From positions 1,582,717 through 1,646,716 of the forward strand of contig PTFA01000092.1 in assembly GCA_003342895.1 (NCBI GenBank): DNA of 64,000 bases, given 5' to 3'. A program made the translations under genes and the position numbers. The first letter of the stretch is position 1. Every line of letters starts with the position of its first letter. Below, in pieces: positions 46,359-58,637 of this stretch. Source of the DNA: Casuarius casuarius (taxonomy: Eukaryota; Chordata; Aves; Casuariiformes; Casuariidae). Below the pieces are notes generated by a model that saw only the letters and a program-made list of their open reading frames with translations, was not told the origin of the DNA and made no database searches.

Positions 46359-48338
46359 CCCAATGCACGTTCTGGAAAGCTCATGGTCTCAAAGCCAAGC
46401 TTGTTTCTGAACTGCAACCCAATCAGGGACCTAGTGCTTCAATGCTTTGCTGCTTTCCCCTGAGCTTTTGCTGAATCCTCACTAGTCTCTGGAGGGAAGA
46501 GACTAGCACTTTCTGACCTCCTCTGTCAGTTTACAGGAAAGATGCTTGCAGGAACAGATGGTGGGAGAGGGTGAAACCTAGGCTGCCTCTCTGGCTAAAC
46601 CAATCCAGCCTTCAAACTGTGTGACAAATGCTCAGTCATTTGCTCAGCCTTTAAACTGATGTTAAAAAGGCTCTGAACTTTTCTCGCCCCTTCTAAAAGC
46701 ACATTTAAGAAGCCATAACAACATAGAGAACAGCCGAACCAAAGCAAACATTATCTCATGTCTAGTTTATAGCCAAACATTATCCAGACTTTTGGTAGGT
46801 TTTCCATGACTTTATTTTGCTAATTAAATACTGAATATACAGGAATATCTCTATAATAGGAGATCTTCTGCAGGAAGCAGTCTAGAAATAGTTATGCCCA
46901 GTTTCTAGAGAGATGTTTTCTTAAACAGAAGAGAAAGACAAGACATTTTCTGCCTGTGGTAGTTCTATATGAAAAGAAGAATAAAATTAAGGAGTTACAG
47001 AATGCCTATCTAAGCCCTCATCCTACTTACCTAATATAGTAGCCCCTTCCCCTATACCAGCAAGCTAAATTTTAAATTAATTACTGCTTCCAATGCTTTC
47101 TATATGACTGGCAAATACACTTTCAAAGGTCACACAATTACACAACTGATAATCAAGACTGATTTAACTAATACCTGAGAAATTCCTTTGAAGTGAAGTC
47201 CCTACACATGTAGATAAGTGTCAGGTACAAGCAAATCCGCTTTCTGAATAAGTGCTCTGACAATCCATTCACCATCTAACTCAATACGTCACTTCATCCC
47301 AGGGAAAGGCAGATTATACTGGTTATCAGAGAGCTAAGCATTAGGAGCGGGCAGATCCAACATATCATACAAGCATATATTAAATGAGGAAAAATAAATG
47401 GAGATAGACACATATATACCCCAAAAGACCCAGCATTATAAGAAAAGATGGTATACAAACAATACGGTTTAGGTGATAACTATTTTGTTGCATTCTTTCC
47501 CTTTTGAATAGGCACATCTACCCCATGGTAGGCACAGTCACAGGTGACTGTTGAGAGACACTTGGCTACTAGCATCTCTGCAGGACTATTTCTCCCAGAT
47601 AAGCACTGCAGCACATTTAAGGGAGAAAGCAACAGGACACTTTAGTTGCAAGACCTGCAGGCAAAGCTGATAAATCCATCATTTACAAGCACTCCATGTT
47701 TACTGATAATTTAAAAGCAAAAGATAACTTGCTCAGCCACATACCTCTTACAGTAAAAGAAAGCAAGAAAAAAAATTCATTAGCAAGTAGAATTTTCTTC
47801 TGTAACTATAATCACGGAAACCAGAGTTGTAGAGAAAACAAGGCTCTAAATGTTCATTTTAGGAACTGTGTTTTCACTTACACTGAAGCAGTTACTCAAG
47901 AACTATGTTCCCGGTATAAAGAGAAATCCATACAGAAAGAACAAGAAAAGCCTTGTTACTCACTGATACACAGCAGAATTTGCAGACTAGGCAAACTTAC
48001 GAGCACGCAGGGCGTCAGCCTGCACCACTGGTTTTGCTCTCAGAACTCAGAGAGGCAACAGAGAGACTTCCTCAACTGGGACAATTTTACAGTATCAGTT
48101 TTGCTCTAGTCTTGTGCTCTGTCAAAGCAAAAACCGTTATTCCCATTGAACTACAAGAAGTGTTGCTTTCCACTTAAGAGGCAAGCAAGAGTTATCATAG
48201 GCTATTTCCTCTTAGTGAGAGCAAATTAAAACAAACTTCACAGCCAGAAAAGAGGAAAGAAAGGGAGTTATCTTATCCAAAACCCAAACAGCTAAATCAA
48301 AGCTTTTTAAGTAAGAGGCATGACATAGGAGAGCAAAC

Positions 48339-48386
48339 GTGTGTGTGTGCATATATATATATATACACGCACACACACACACACAC
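48339..48386. repeat. Compound (GT)5-GC-(AT)7-(AC)n microsatellite
   Basis: Five GT units, GC, seven AT units, then ACACGC and eight AC units. The two flanks are nearly self-complementary around the AT core, so the tract can form a hairpin or cruciform, and its GT/AC parts favour Z-DNA. Confidence 0.95.
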
Positions 48387-51300
48387 TTTTTTGCTCATAG
48401 AAAAATCCACTGTGGTTTACCTGTGTTAAAGACATTTGTATACATTCTACAAAAGATCCAATAATCTTGATAGAAAAACTCCCCCAGACAAATTGGTATT
48501 TTAAAAAGCTACAACACAACTAAAAGCCAGTACTCTCCCACAATCCACTACTCATACCCATTTAGCAATACATTTTCAAAGGGATATTGCAGTTGAAATC
48601 AACAATTTCCTACATTTAGTAAAACAGAAGCTAAAAAAAGAGCAAAACTTACCAGTATAATCAAAAAAACCAAACAAAAACACACACACCTTCTAGTAGC
48701 TAAGACACTCACACAAGCTTTGAGCTACTTTCTTCCTCTCTAGGTAATGCAGAGGCCTCTCTCAGAGGATTAGAAATCCTTATAATACAAAAGTGACTCC
48801 ACCTGGCAGGGAAGCCATTTTTAATGCTTAATTTTCCGTAATTGGTTGGCTTTGTGTTGAAATCCTCTATCAGCTCAATGGTCCAAATTTCATCTGCCTA
48901 AGCAGGTGTCACAAGGGAAAGACATAATGTTACTCCTCAAACTTCCTCCAGGAAGTAATTGTTTGAGCAGCTAAAAAACAACAAAGCCTTGTCAGGTGGT
49001 TAAAATCTAACATATCTTTCAGTCATGACCTCTTGAGTCCCACCAGATATTACTTGCAAACCTCTTATTTTGTTACAGTAGCTTTGCTACTCTATCTAGT
49101 GGCTGAACAAAAAGGTCTGAGCTTGCTCCTTCTCTTTGGTACAGCATCTCATAAGCATACTCAGCTTTTCTGTTCTGTGTTCTGGGATCTCCTAGGAAAA
49201 TCATTTTTAGTCCCTTTTACGAGATTTATTTTGAGTTAGCAGACATGACTTAGACCTAGAACGTTTGTCCTTATGCAGAAACAAAGCATATTTAAGCACT
49301 TTCAGAGACCTATGGATAGCAGCTGAAACAAACGGTAGCAGCAGCAGTGAATATGGCATTGCAGTACTGCTCAAAGGCTCCACCCTGGGATGGCCCTGCT
49401 GCACATTCCCAGCATCAGGAGCATCAGCATGCTCCTGATTTTGCAGATATTAAAGCAGTCTTCTGATGTGCATTAAGCTGTTTAGAAGCTTGAGAGAGAC
49501 TATCAAAGGCTCCATCCCATTTCCCTGTCCCTAAAATAAAGACTATTAAATTTTCTACTTCAGAAGTGTGTCCTAAGGATTAATTAAAGCCTCATTCTGA
49601 TGTACATTAAGATCCCTTTGGATGCTGGCAACATAATGGAGTGCTTAAGCGGACAGGAATTACCTCTATAGCAAATATACACCCACTTTAAGACTGCTTT
49701 CCAAACCTACAGTGAAACAGAGGAATTTTATTGTCAACTAAATCAGATCCAAGTATCAGTGATGCATGCAGATACTTTGCGGGAGTTGCTTATGCCTTTC
49801 AGAACTGCAGCAGACAACACTGCTCTACTCCACGCTGGACAAGCGCGAGAGCCTTGCGAACACTGACAGCTACCGGAGGTAAAATGGTTCTTAGTAGAAC
49901 TATTCTTTCTCTGAACTGTTAATGTTTTGTATGGCCATGATTTTCTCTTTATTTTCTACTGACATAGTCACAGAGATGAACATAATCCTATTCTAAAAGG
50001 GGACTGTTCAGCCATAAGGTACAAGCACATTAACTACGCTGGAGCATGTGTCATACGGGGGCATGACAACAGTTCCCTGTAAAGATGGTGACAGCCATCC
50101 CACCCCTTTCCGTGATTCTGTGACTGTATAATAACCTATTACTATAAATTTTTCACCTTGCTCTCACATGCTATATGTTTTGCACTTTATAATTTTCAAG
50201 AAAATGTACTTTAAAATTAATAGACAACAGCAACAAGAATTTACTCATGGCAGCTTGAATGACTTACGTGGGCTTTACCTCAGCAAAAGACAGTGACTTT
50301 TTTTGCTTCCATTGCATCTCTAAAATTTGAAATCTTTCTTTGCTGTTCCATGGTCATAATTGAGAATGAAGGATTTTAAGGTCAGTTTTGAAAAGTAAAA
50401 TTATTTGTAAATGTGTCATCTTCCACTACTTCTCTGTTTGAGAAGATAAATGTAACTACTTATTCTACACTATGTGCTTGACAAAACATAAACTACCCAA
50501 GTTAATACAGGTGCTTCATGCTTGTAAAAAATAAATTCAGTTTTGTGGTTTTATAGAAAAAAGAAGAGTTGTAAGTCTTTCTCTTACAGGTAAACCTATA
50601 CAAACATTTTAATTAAAAAGATTGGTGTTGGCACTTTCTCTTTTATATTTTTAATTAAATACACTTTAATGAAAAACTTGTGAGCAGTAGGGGGCAGTGC
50701 TTATTTGCAAAGTTTACAGAATTTTGTAACATGTGAATCTGGTTCTTTTTTATTTTTCCACGACACAGTTCCTCTCATATTTATTCTCTTGACATTGACC
50801 TCTAATTCACGAAATTTGACCGATTCTGGCATTATTAGCTTTTTTGTTAACATATTATTCTTCTAACTTCATATAAGCTTCAAGATATGTTTAGTATTTT
50901 CTGTGGGGAGACCATCATGCAATAGATTTGGGGGGATCATTTCATAAACAAAGGAAAGTTCAGAAGAACCAGTGAGACGACTGCAGCAGGACAACATGAA
51001 GTGGCACCAGGTCTGCTGCAGAGAGAAAATAAAAATAAGCCAGCACACTCCAGAAGAAATGATGGGGTTTATTTTAGAAGGCTAACAATGTTTGACAGCA
51101 TTTAATGTATTACGTAATGTGACATATGCAAGTAATATTGTCTTGTATTGTAATTATGTATAAATGTTAAGATTTCTGTTCTTTTTCAGCAATTTCTTTC
51201 ATTTCCTTTTTAGAGAATAGAATGTCCTACTGAACTTCTGAACATTTGTTAAACCAAGGAGGGTATAAGCTAAAGACAAAAGAAAATATGGGAATCAGTA

Positions 51301-53266
51301 AGCATCAACAGTACAGGCATCCAGGATAGCTTGGTGGTAACAAGTGGAAATGTTACCAGCCTGCCCCCACGCAAGAGAGTAAATTCCACATTGCTGAGCT
51401 CCTGCCAGGGCTAACCGGAAACCTGTGCTAGCCAGTGACTTGAAAGTCTAAGAAGAAAGGAATGCAAACAAAATTAATTGAAAACAGTTAATTGTTACTA
51501 TTGCCCTGATTTCAAAGGAAAGTAATCAATGAATACAATTGCCAGAGTGTAGCTGGAGAGAGCGTGAAGAGCCCAAAGGGATGAAGTGACTGGAATCTCT
51601 GGAAGAACTCCAACAGAGTTCAGCATCTCTAATCCTGAGGCTCTATGCAGCCGTACTACGATGAAGCTGTTCTGTTTGATTTAGTTCAAAGATGACTATT
51701 GTGCTTTCATTGATAAATTAAGAGTGAATAAAAAATTCCTGAGGAAAGAGGCTTTTGTAATAGAAAAAAAAAATAAATCACATCAGTTGGTATTATCTAT
51801 GAAGCTAAGAGGCTGGGAATAGGAATACAGATGCCACAGCTTGCCACTGCAACTGATGTGTAAGGGGGCTCGATATCGAGGAATTTTATAGCAAAATTCC
51901 TGTTACCATTTGTCCAGAACCACCCTTAACCTCTCCAAGAAGATAAGGATCCATTTTTTGAGAAGAAAACAGGATTTGGTTCAGACCTGGTGGTATAACT
52001 GCTTGCCAGGCTGAGGCAGAGTAGGTAGTGTCATTCAATTTGTTGCCACAGAAGTAGGTAACTGCTTCTGTGACTCCATTTATGGCCTTGCTTTTCCTCT
52101 TCTGGCTGCCTCCTCCTTGTCTATTGTCCCTGAGCTCCCTTCAAACTGAGCAGCCAGCTGGTTGGCATCATCCTGCAGCGAAACACTTGTGCTCTGCTGC
52201 TCCCGTAAGAGCTTCTGGCACTCTATTTCCCGCGTCGGTAAAATCTTCAATGGTGCCTGTCTGTTCAGCCCCAATTTGAGCCTTCCAATGCAGCACCGAG
52301 GGACTGAAGAATATTGCTGTCTGTTGACATGAAACTCCAAGGCATTCATAAAACAACTCCACTGTGGAGAGGCAGCATGATGTAACCCAGTGAATAATGA
52401 CAAGGCACATCAAAAAGTGACTGGTCACACCAGAGAGAAACACAGAGCCATTCCCCTAGGGCAAAGCTTAAAAGTCTCACTTGGCTTCTTCATTCAGCTC
52501 AAGGTGCTTCTTTTTTTTTAACCATAACAAGTACTACTATACATTGAAAGTGCTCTCTTCTCTGCTTGCTTATCAACGTTTCCTCACTGCACTTTCCATC
52601 TGATGATTCTTTTAAATTCCTCACTGAATTTTTCAATAATAATGAAAAAAAATTGACACATTCACAACAAATTTAACAAAAACAAATCTAACACATTAAT
52701 AACATAATAAAAGATTTGTCCCTTCAAAGATGCTTAGAAGCCTGAAATTCACTGCTAATTCAGGAAGCCTGAAAAACATTGCTATAAAGTAAATGCACAT
52801 ACAAGGAATATATACTACCAGAACTAATACACAGGTGAGTAAACAAACATATGTTTTGTTAAGTGATTTCCTAAGGATTCCACCCTTCCAGCCTCATCCT
52901 CTAACTCTTATGGTCTCCACTACCATAGCACCCCATTGCCTCAAAGCATTATGCATTGTAACAGTTGCAAATAGCTAAAAATGTAGCTTGCAATACTATT
53001 CATAAGAGTGCTTAGAATCAAATACTATTAATATACTAGCTCACAGGAACAGAGCACAGTACATATCAAAAGAAAAATCTGCAAAGTACAGCAGATATTC
53101 AAACAACCAGTAGAGGAATTGGCCTTTAAATCCTACTGTGATTTGAAAGAAAAGAAAACTAACATGCTAGGTTCCTTGGAATAAGGAAAACCAAAGTGTT
53201 TCTGCCATAAGTCATTACTGTGTTTTATTCTCAGTTTCACAACTTCAAGAGTTCAGCATCCAGCCT

Positions 53267-53288
53267 AAAAAAAAAAAAAAAAAAAAAA
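53267..53288. repeat. Poly-A tract (22)
   Basis: A run of 22 A in the BIRC7-YTHDF1 intergenic region. No source element was recognised upstream of it. Confidence 0.85.
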
Positions 53289-55390
53289 GTCCACTTTGTA
53301 AGGTACAGTGGATTTAAAAACTGTGTTTAATACTTTCTCAAAAGGCAAAAAATAGAATTTTTGTGGAAAGTGTTTTATTTTTCTACAAGGTTTCTGAAGC
53401 TGAAAAATTTGGGAGTTCACTTTCAAAGACATTTTCTCTTTCTTTCTTTTTCTATCCTTTCTCCTTTTTGCTAGTGAATACAAACATTAGGGGGAAAAAA
53501 CAGAGGGGAAAGAAAAAGCACAGAAACTAACCCGACCCATTATTTACTTTATTTTTGTTCCCCCCAAAATTCTGAATGCTTAAAAAAATCCCTGAAAAAT
53601 TTCAGTACTGCCCCAAATTTAATGAATTATCACTCTGCTGAACAGCAGTAAAGTGCTTGAGTTGTAGAAGCTTCCATGGTCATAAAAGGAGATTAGGGAT
53701 ATGATTTACAGTTTAAGGAGAGAAGCAACGAGCTAAGAACAATTCCCACAGCTAGCACTGAAGTATGAAAGATACTGCCTTTCTTCCTCCCTTTCTGAGC
53801 AGGATCTGGCTGACTTTCTCAAAGATCAGTCATGCTTTGCCTTCTTTGCACCTGCCTTTCCCTCTCACCCCTTCAACCTTTCCTGCTGCCCTCTGATTCC
53901 AACGTGGAAGCGTCTCGCAGTTGCGCTGTATTCCCTCTACCAACTCAAAGCCTACCAGGAGGTACAGGGAGCGAAAGATGGTGTAGCCTCACCTAAACTG
54001 TGTGGCGTTGCTACTCCAGATTGTTCAGGAAAAAAAAAACATAATGAAGCTCTTCAGAAAATATTGCTATCAGCTTGTGACTAATGTATGTTCCACCATT
54101 CAGCCATTAATTACCTTTAAAGAAGGATTTGTCAGGCATTGTTATGAATCTAATGGAGCTCATCCCATTTTTTAATTGGTGGAAAATCAGCCGTCAAGGA
54201 ACATGGAACATCTAATTTTCCAATTAAATTCTGCCATAGCTTGGAACATGTTTATACTGCACAGAGATGTGCCTAGCTGCCTGAATATTATTGGGATGAC
54301 AAGCAAAAAGTTATATTCTTGAGCTATTTACACTAGCAATCATCTGTTTTTCCTCACGTAAATTCACTCAAATAGGTTGATTTTGTCTCTCTACCAATAA
54401 TTGATAGCAAGAATGACAAATGAGGAAGATGACAGATCAGCCTGAAGGACGCTGCAGAATGCTGAAGTGAAAAATGGGTGACCCAATTCTAGGAAGTGAG
54501 CAAAACCAGATCATCCTTACAATTTAATCGAAGCTAGATGATAACAGCAACAAAGACTTGCCAATGAAGACGATCAAGAGGAACACTTGGGAGAGCTGTA
54601 AGGTCAGCCCTTGCTCTGCTGAGCTTCTTGCTACAGCTTTACAATGAAGTTGCTGTGTAAGCAACAGCGAGTCTGTGATGGTTATGATACCTATTCACAG
54701 GCCACACTTTGGATAAGATTCCCCTTCTCATGTTTTCACAGAACAGCGTGCCAGCGACATGAAAACAGAAGAGAAGAAAATATACTATTTTTGTGTGTGT
54801 CCGCCTTTATTTTTCACCCTAAAATGATGGAAATTAAAGCTGGAGCTATGCTTTAGTTACATTGCATAAGAGGAACAGAGAAGATTCCAGCATGGTAATG
54901 TTTAACCTCCTGCTTGAAAGTGAACTCCCAAATTTTTTGCTGCAGAAAGTGCTGCAGCAAATCCCTGTAAAATCTAAATAACAAAAGTGATCTTAATCAC
55001 ATTAATTCTTCTGAGATTTCAGTGTTAACCAAGGAGGAAAAAGTTATCCTTACCTTTTGTTACACTAGGAAAAGACAGGACCGTATTTCGCTCAACACAG
55101 CCAAAACCAAACAAAAACCTTCTACGCTGTAGGTTACAATGTTACTCTCCAAGAGTAGGCTGGGTTGAGATAACATGATTCTGTTTAGTTGATATCATTC
55201 TGAATATTGCTTACATCTATATGGTTTAATACAGACCTCTTTTCTTACTGGTTTAGTTTCTAAAAGATTCTGTATTTCTTAATGGATGGGCAAGATTCCT
55301 CTTAAAGTTACCAGGAAGAAGCAATAACTCACATTTTCCTAATGCAAAAGAAAAAAAATGTTCCCACAAATATGGAGTTGAGAACATAAG

Positions 55391-55416
55391 GTATATGTGT
55401 GTGTGTGTGTACACAC
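55391..55416. repeat. GT/AC microsatellite
   Basis: GTATAT followed by a GT run and ACACAC. It is a shorter version of the same symmetric arrangement as the tract near 48.36 kb. Confidence 0.9.
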
Positions 55417-58155
55417 CTTAATATGCTCTATCTTTGAGTCTAAAATAATACATATAGTCTAGTAGCTATAATCCCCTATAACACAGGATCCTGAAGAAAA
55501 TACGGTTCTAACATTCTGCCTACACCACAGTCATGGCAAGGATGATTCATAGTCACATAGTTTCTATATCAAGACTAGTGAACATACACGATCACATGGA
55601 CTTCAAAACCGTGCCCATCACCCAAGCACCCAGGACAAGCCTTTCTTTCTTTCACACAGATGGTCCATTCTCATCTCATGCTGCTTGCTTTCTTCTCGCA
55701 TTTCTTTCTGAGGCTCTGCTCTTCAGGATAGCCTCCATCTCATCCAGGGACTCCCAAGAGCACAGACCTACCAACTTTGTCCATAGCTATACCATACGGC
55801 AAACAAAATTAAGATGCAACAAGCCAATTATTACTTGCAAACTAAGCCAACCCAAGCCCTTAAAATACCTCCAGGTGCTGAGGATTAATGCAATAACCTT
55901 TCTTCCTTACCTCGTGGTGACTGATCAGAAAAAGGACAAAAAGAAATTGGACAGTTCATTTCAGGGAAGTGGCACAGTCTGTTTCTATAGATCAAGGTAT
56001 TTTATCAGAGTAACAAATGCAAATCTCAACAATTCTTGACGTTCTGAAGACAGGGAAGACTCTGTTTCTAACTTTAACTAAAGACAGGATGATTGCACTG
56101 TTTGAGATCTTTCACGAGGGCTAGAATTTTCTATTCTTACTCCAAAAAATTCAACATAGAAATGTTACAAGCAGGACTTTATAACCTCTGGAACCACCAT
56201 CTGATACGTCAGAGTCCTAACTAATTTGGTCAGAGTTCTAGGTACCTGTGTAAGACAGTAATGAGACTAGATACCAACATCATACGAGTTAGTCCTTGGC
56301 CTACTTTAGACATAAGCCAAGTGACAAGAGAATAGCTCCATTTCATAGTAGGTATCCTGTTGCTTAGCATGAGAAACACCACAGGAGGGGATTCCTGACT
56401 GTAGCAGAACTGAGGCATAACCTGAATATGCCCAACCTCCACTCAGACTTTTGTTCGGAGAAATATGGAACACAATGGAAATTATTTGTTTTCATCAAAT
56501 AGTGATCTAAACTAAAACTCATTACTAGGTATCATATATGTTGTTACCTCAAGCAATTACACGTATTACATGCATGTTGACAGCCAGACTTAGATTCATA
56601 TTTCCTCCTATATGTTCTTATACTGTTCACATGTGGTAATCATATGGTGCCTGTTTATGTCAAGAAAACTGCAAACAAGAGGCATGTTCAAAGGAAAAAG
56701 AGACTGACCAAACTAAATCTCTGCAGGTATTTTGATACCCTCAAAAAAAAAAAAAAAAATCAGGTTTCTGGCCAATTTATCGTCAGTTACTTCCATTCCC
56801 TAAACAGACATCAGACCCCTCTGTTACATGGTAAAAGATAATTTCAGTAACATATTGTTAATCGCTGATAATTCTTTGTTATAAATCCTGTTATCACACT
56901 GGTTCCCTAAGACACTGGAAAGAGAAAATTATATTCTACGAATCTCCAATAGCTGCTGATTATCTCCTAGTACTATTGTTGTTCAGAAGAGAGATGATGT
57001 TTTATTTTTTCTGGCCTAAGAGGCTCCCAGTCCACCATACTCTATTTGGGCACCAAGTGAACTATCCTTTGCTGTATTTACAAGGACAGTAGGACAGTGA
57101 GGCCTCTGAGTACTACTACAATATAAATAACAAGACAGCAGCACAGTGCTGATTCCTGTTTCACCGTGAACATTATCGTTTAGTCATCAGAACTGAAACA
57201 GATATGAAACAGATTATCATACATTTTTCCATGTTATAACCAGTAATCTAAGAAACTACAAGGCCTTGGGAAGGGCAAGGGCTGTCTTTTTCTTCTGTGC
57301 ATTGTCTATAAACTCTCCCTTGACGCAGGGACATTAAGCACTACCAAAAACACTAACAAGAACTAGCAACAATTCTGGTTATTTGAAAAAAAAAATGTGC
57401 AGGAAGAAGCAGAGAAAGAACTGGAATTCAAATGCTAGAAATGAAAAGGGCAATGCTTTCATTAAATCCAATTTCTTATTAAGGAAATGCCAAGGTCTCC
57501 CTAAAACCTACTTATGTTCAACTGCTTATACGCGACTTTGGCATAAACCAGCACTGAACACGTGCAGCTCTGTGCACACATTAAGGCTTCACTTCCCCCC
57601 CCCCTCGGCAGGGGGATCACAAGCCTCCCTGAAAACCACCCTTTTAATTCTTGGCCCCGCTGAAATCAACCTAACGGGGCTAACGGGGCCACAGCTTCAC
57701 CCCGCGCAGCGGGAGGGACAACGGAACGAGTTAACCTGACAGAAGGCAGGGGCAGAGCGGCCGCGGCGGGCGGGCACTGCCAGCGGCTCCCCTCGCCCCC
57801 GCGCCTGGGCGGCCGCGACGGCGCCTTCTGCTCGCGCGCGGGCCTGGCGCCGCCATTTCCTCAGCGGGCAAACGCGGGCGGGCCAGGAGCGCGGCGCGGC
57901 GGCCCGGGGGAGGCCGGGAGCTGCCGCGCCGCTTCGCTCGCCCCCAAGCTCGCCGAACCGCCCAGCTCAGAGGCGGCTACGAGGGCTGGGGCGGCGCTGC
58001 CACGGCCTGGCCAGCGGGGAAGGGGAGGGCAGCCTCCCCCGGGCCGGGGCTACGGGGCCCGCACGCCGCCCGGCGCACACCGGGAGCAGGGAAGCGGGAA
58101 ACAGTAATGGCGGCGCCCACCGCCCCCTCGGCCCTGTTGCGCCTGCGCGGCAGGT

Positions 58156-58500
58156 NNNNNNNNNNNNNNNNNNNNNNNNNNNNNNNNNNNNNNNNNNNNN
58201 NNNNNNNNNNNNNNNNNNNNNNNNNNNNNNNNNNNNNNNNNNNNNNNNNNNNNNNNNNNNNNNNNNNNNNNNNNNNNNNNNNNNNNNNNNNNNNNNNNNN
58301 NNNNNNNNNNNNNNNNNNNNNNNNNNNNNNNNNNNNNNNNNNNNNNNNNNNNNNNNNNNNNNNNNNNNNNNNNNNNNNNNNNNNNNNNNNNNNNNNNNNN
58401 NNNNNNNNNNNNNNNNNNNNNNNNNNNNNNNNNNNNNNNNNNNNNNNNNNNNNNNNNNNNNNNNNNNNNNNNNNNNNNNNNNNNNNNNNNNNNNNNNNNN
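58156..58500. other. Assembly gap (345 N) in the YTHDF1 CpG island
   Basis: A run of N flanked on both sides by extremely GC-rich sequence, just upstream of the YTHDF1 start codon. The transcription start or part of the 5'UTR may be hidden here. The long frames spanning it are artefacts. Confidence 0.98.
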
Positions 58501-58603
58501 GCCGCCGCCTGAGGGGAGAGGCGCCGCCGCCCCTGCGCCGCGCCCCGCCGGGCGGCCCTGCCTTTGCCCCGGCCCTCTCTGCTGAACCACGGCGGCCCTG
58601 TAC

Positions 58604-58630
58604 ATGAATTATGTCTGCCACAAGCGTTGA
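58604..58630 (+). CDS. Short upstream ORF overlapping the YTHDF1 start
   Basis: ATG at 58604 opens an eight-codon frame (MNYVCHKR) ending at TGA 58628-58630, so it overlaps the YTHDF1 ATG at 58611 in another frame. Its start context is weak (T at -3, A at +4), while the YTHDF1 ATG has A at -3. Leaky scanning would let ribosomes reach the main start. It could lower translation if this stretch is in the 5'UTR, which is likely but unproven. Confidence 0.4.
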   Translation: MNYVCHKR

Positions 58631-58637
58631 CCCTCAG
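58611..58637 (+). CDS. YTHDF1: YTHDF1 coding exon 1
   Basis: ATG plus eight codons (MSATSVDPQ) end at donor CAG/gtaagc inside the CpG island. The ATG has A at -3. Human has Thr in place of Pro at position 8. Confidence 0.95.

Larger units (their letters stand above)
46372..57600. other. BIRC7-YTHDF1 divergent intergenic region
   Basis: About 11 kb with no gene I can support. It should contain the BIRC7 promoter and any 5'UTR exon, but neither was located. It holds a TG/TA/CA compound repeat (48339-48386), a GT/AC repeat (55391-55416), A tracts (53267-53288 and near 56743-56759), and an unexplained CpG-retaining minus-strand frame at 52080-52403. The 168-residue plus frame at 55533-56039 has no domain and reads as chance. 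Confidence 0.6.

Noticed and set aside
50041..50130. Possible CR1 retrotransposon 3' end (ttccgtgattctgtgac)
   Set aside because: Only a short resemblance to the CR1 3' tail. No CR1 body or repeated 8-mer tail was seen, so it is too weak to call.
55533..56039. 168-residue plus-strand open frame
   Set aside because: No recognisable family, AT-rich chance-like composition, and no splice or promoter context.
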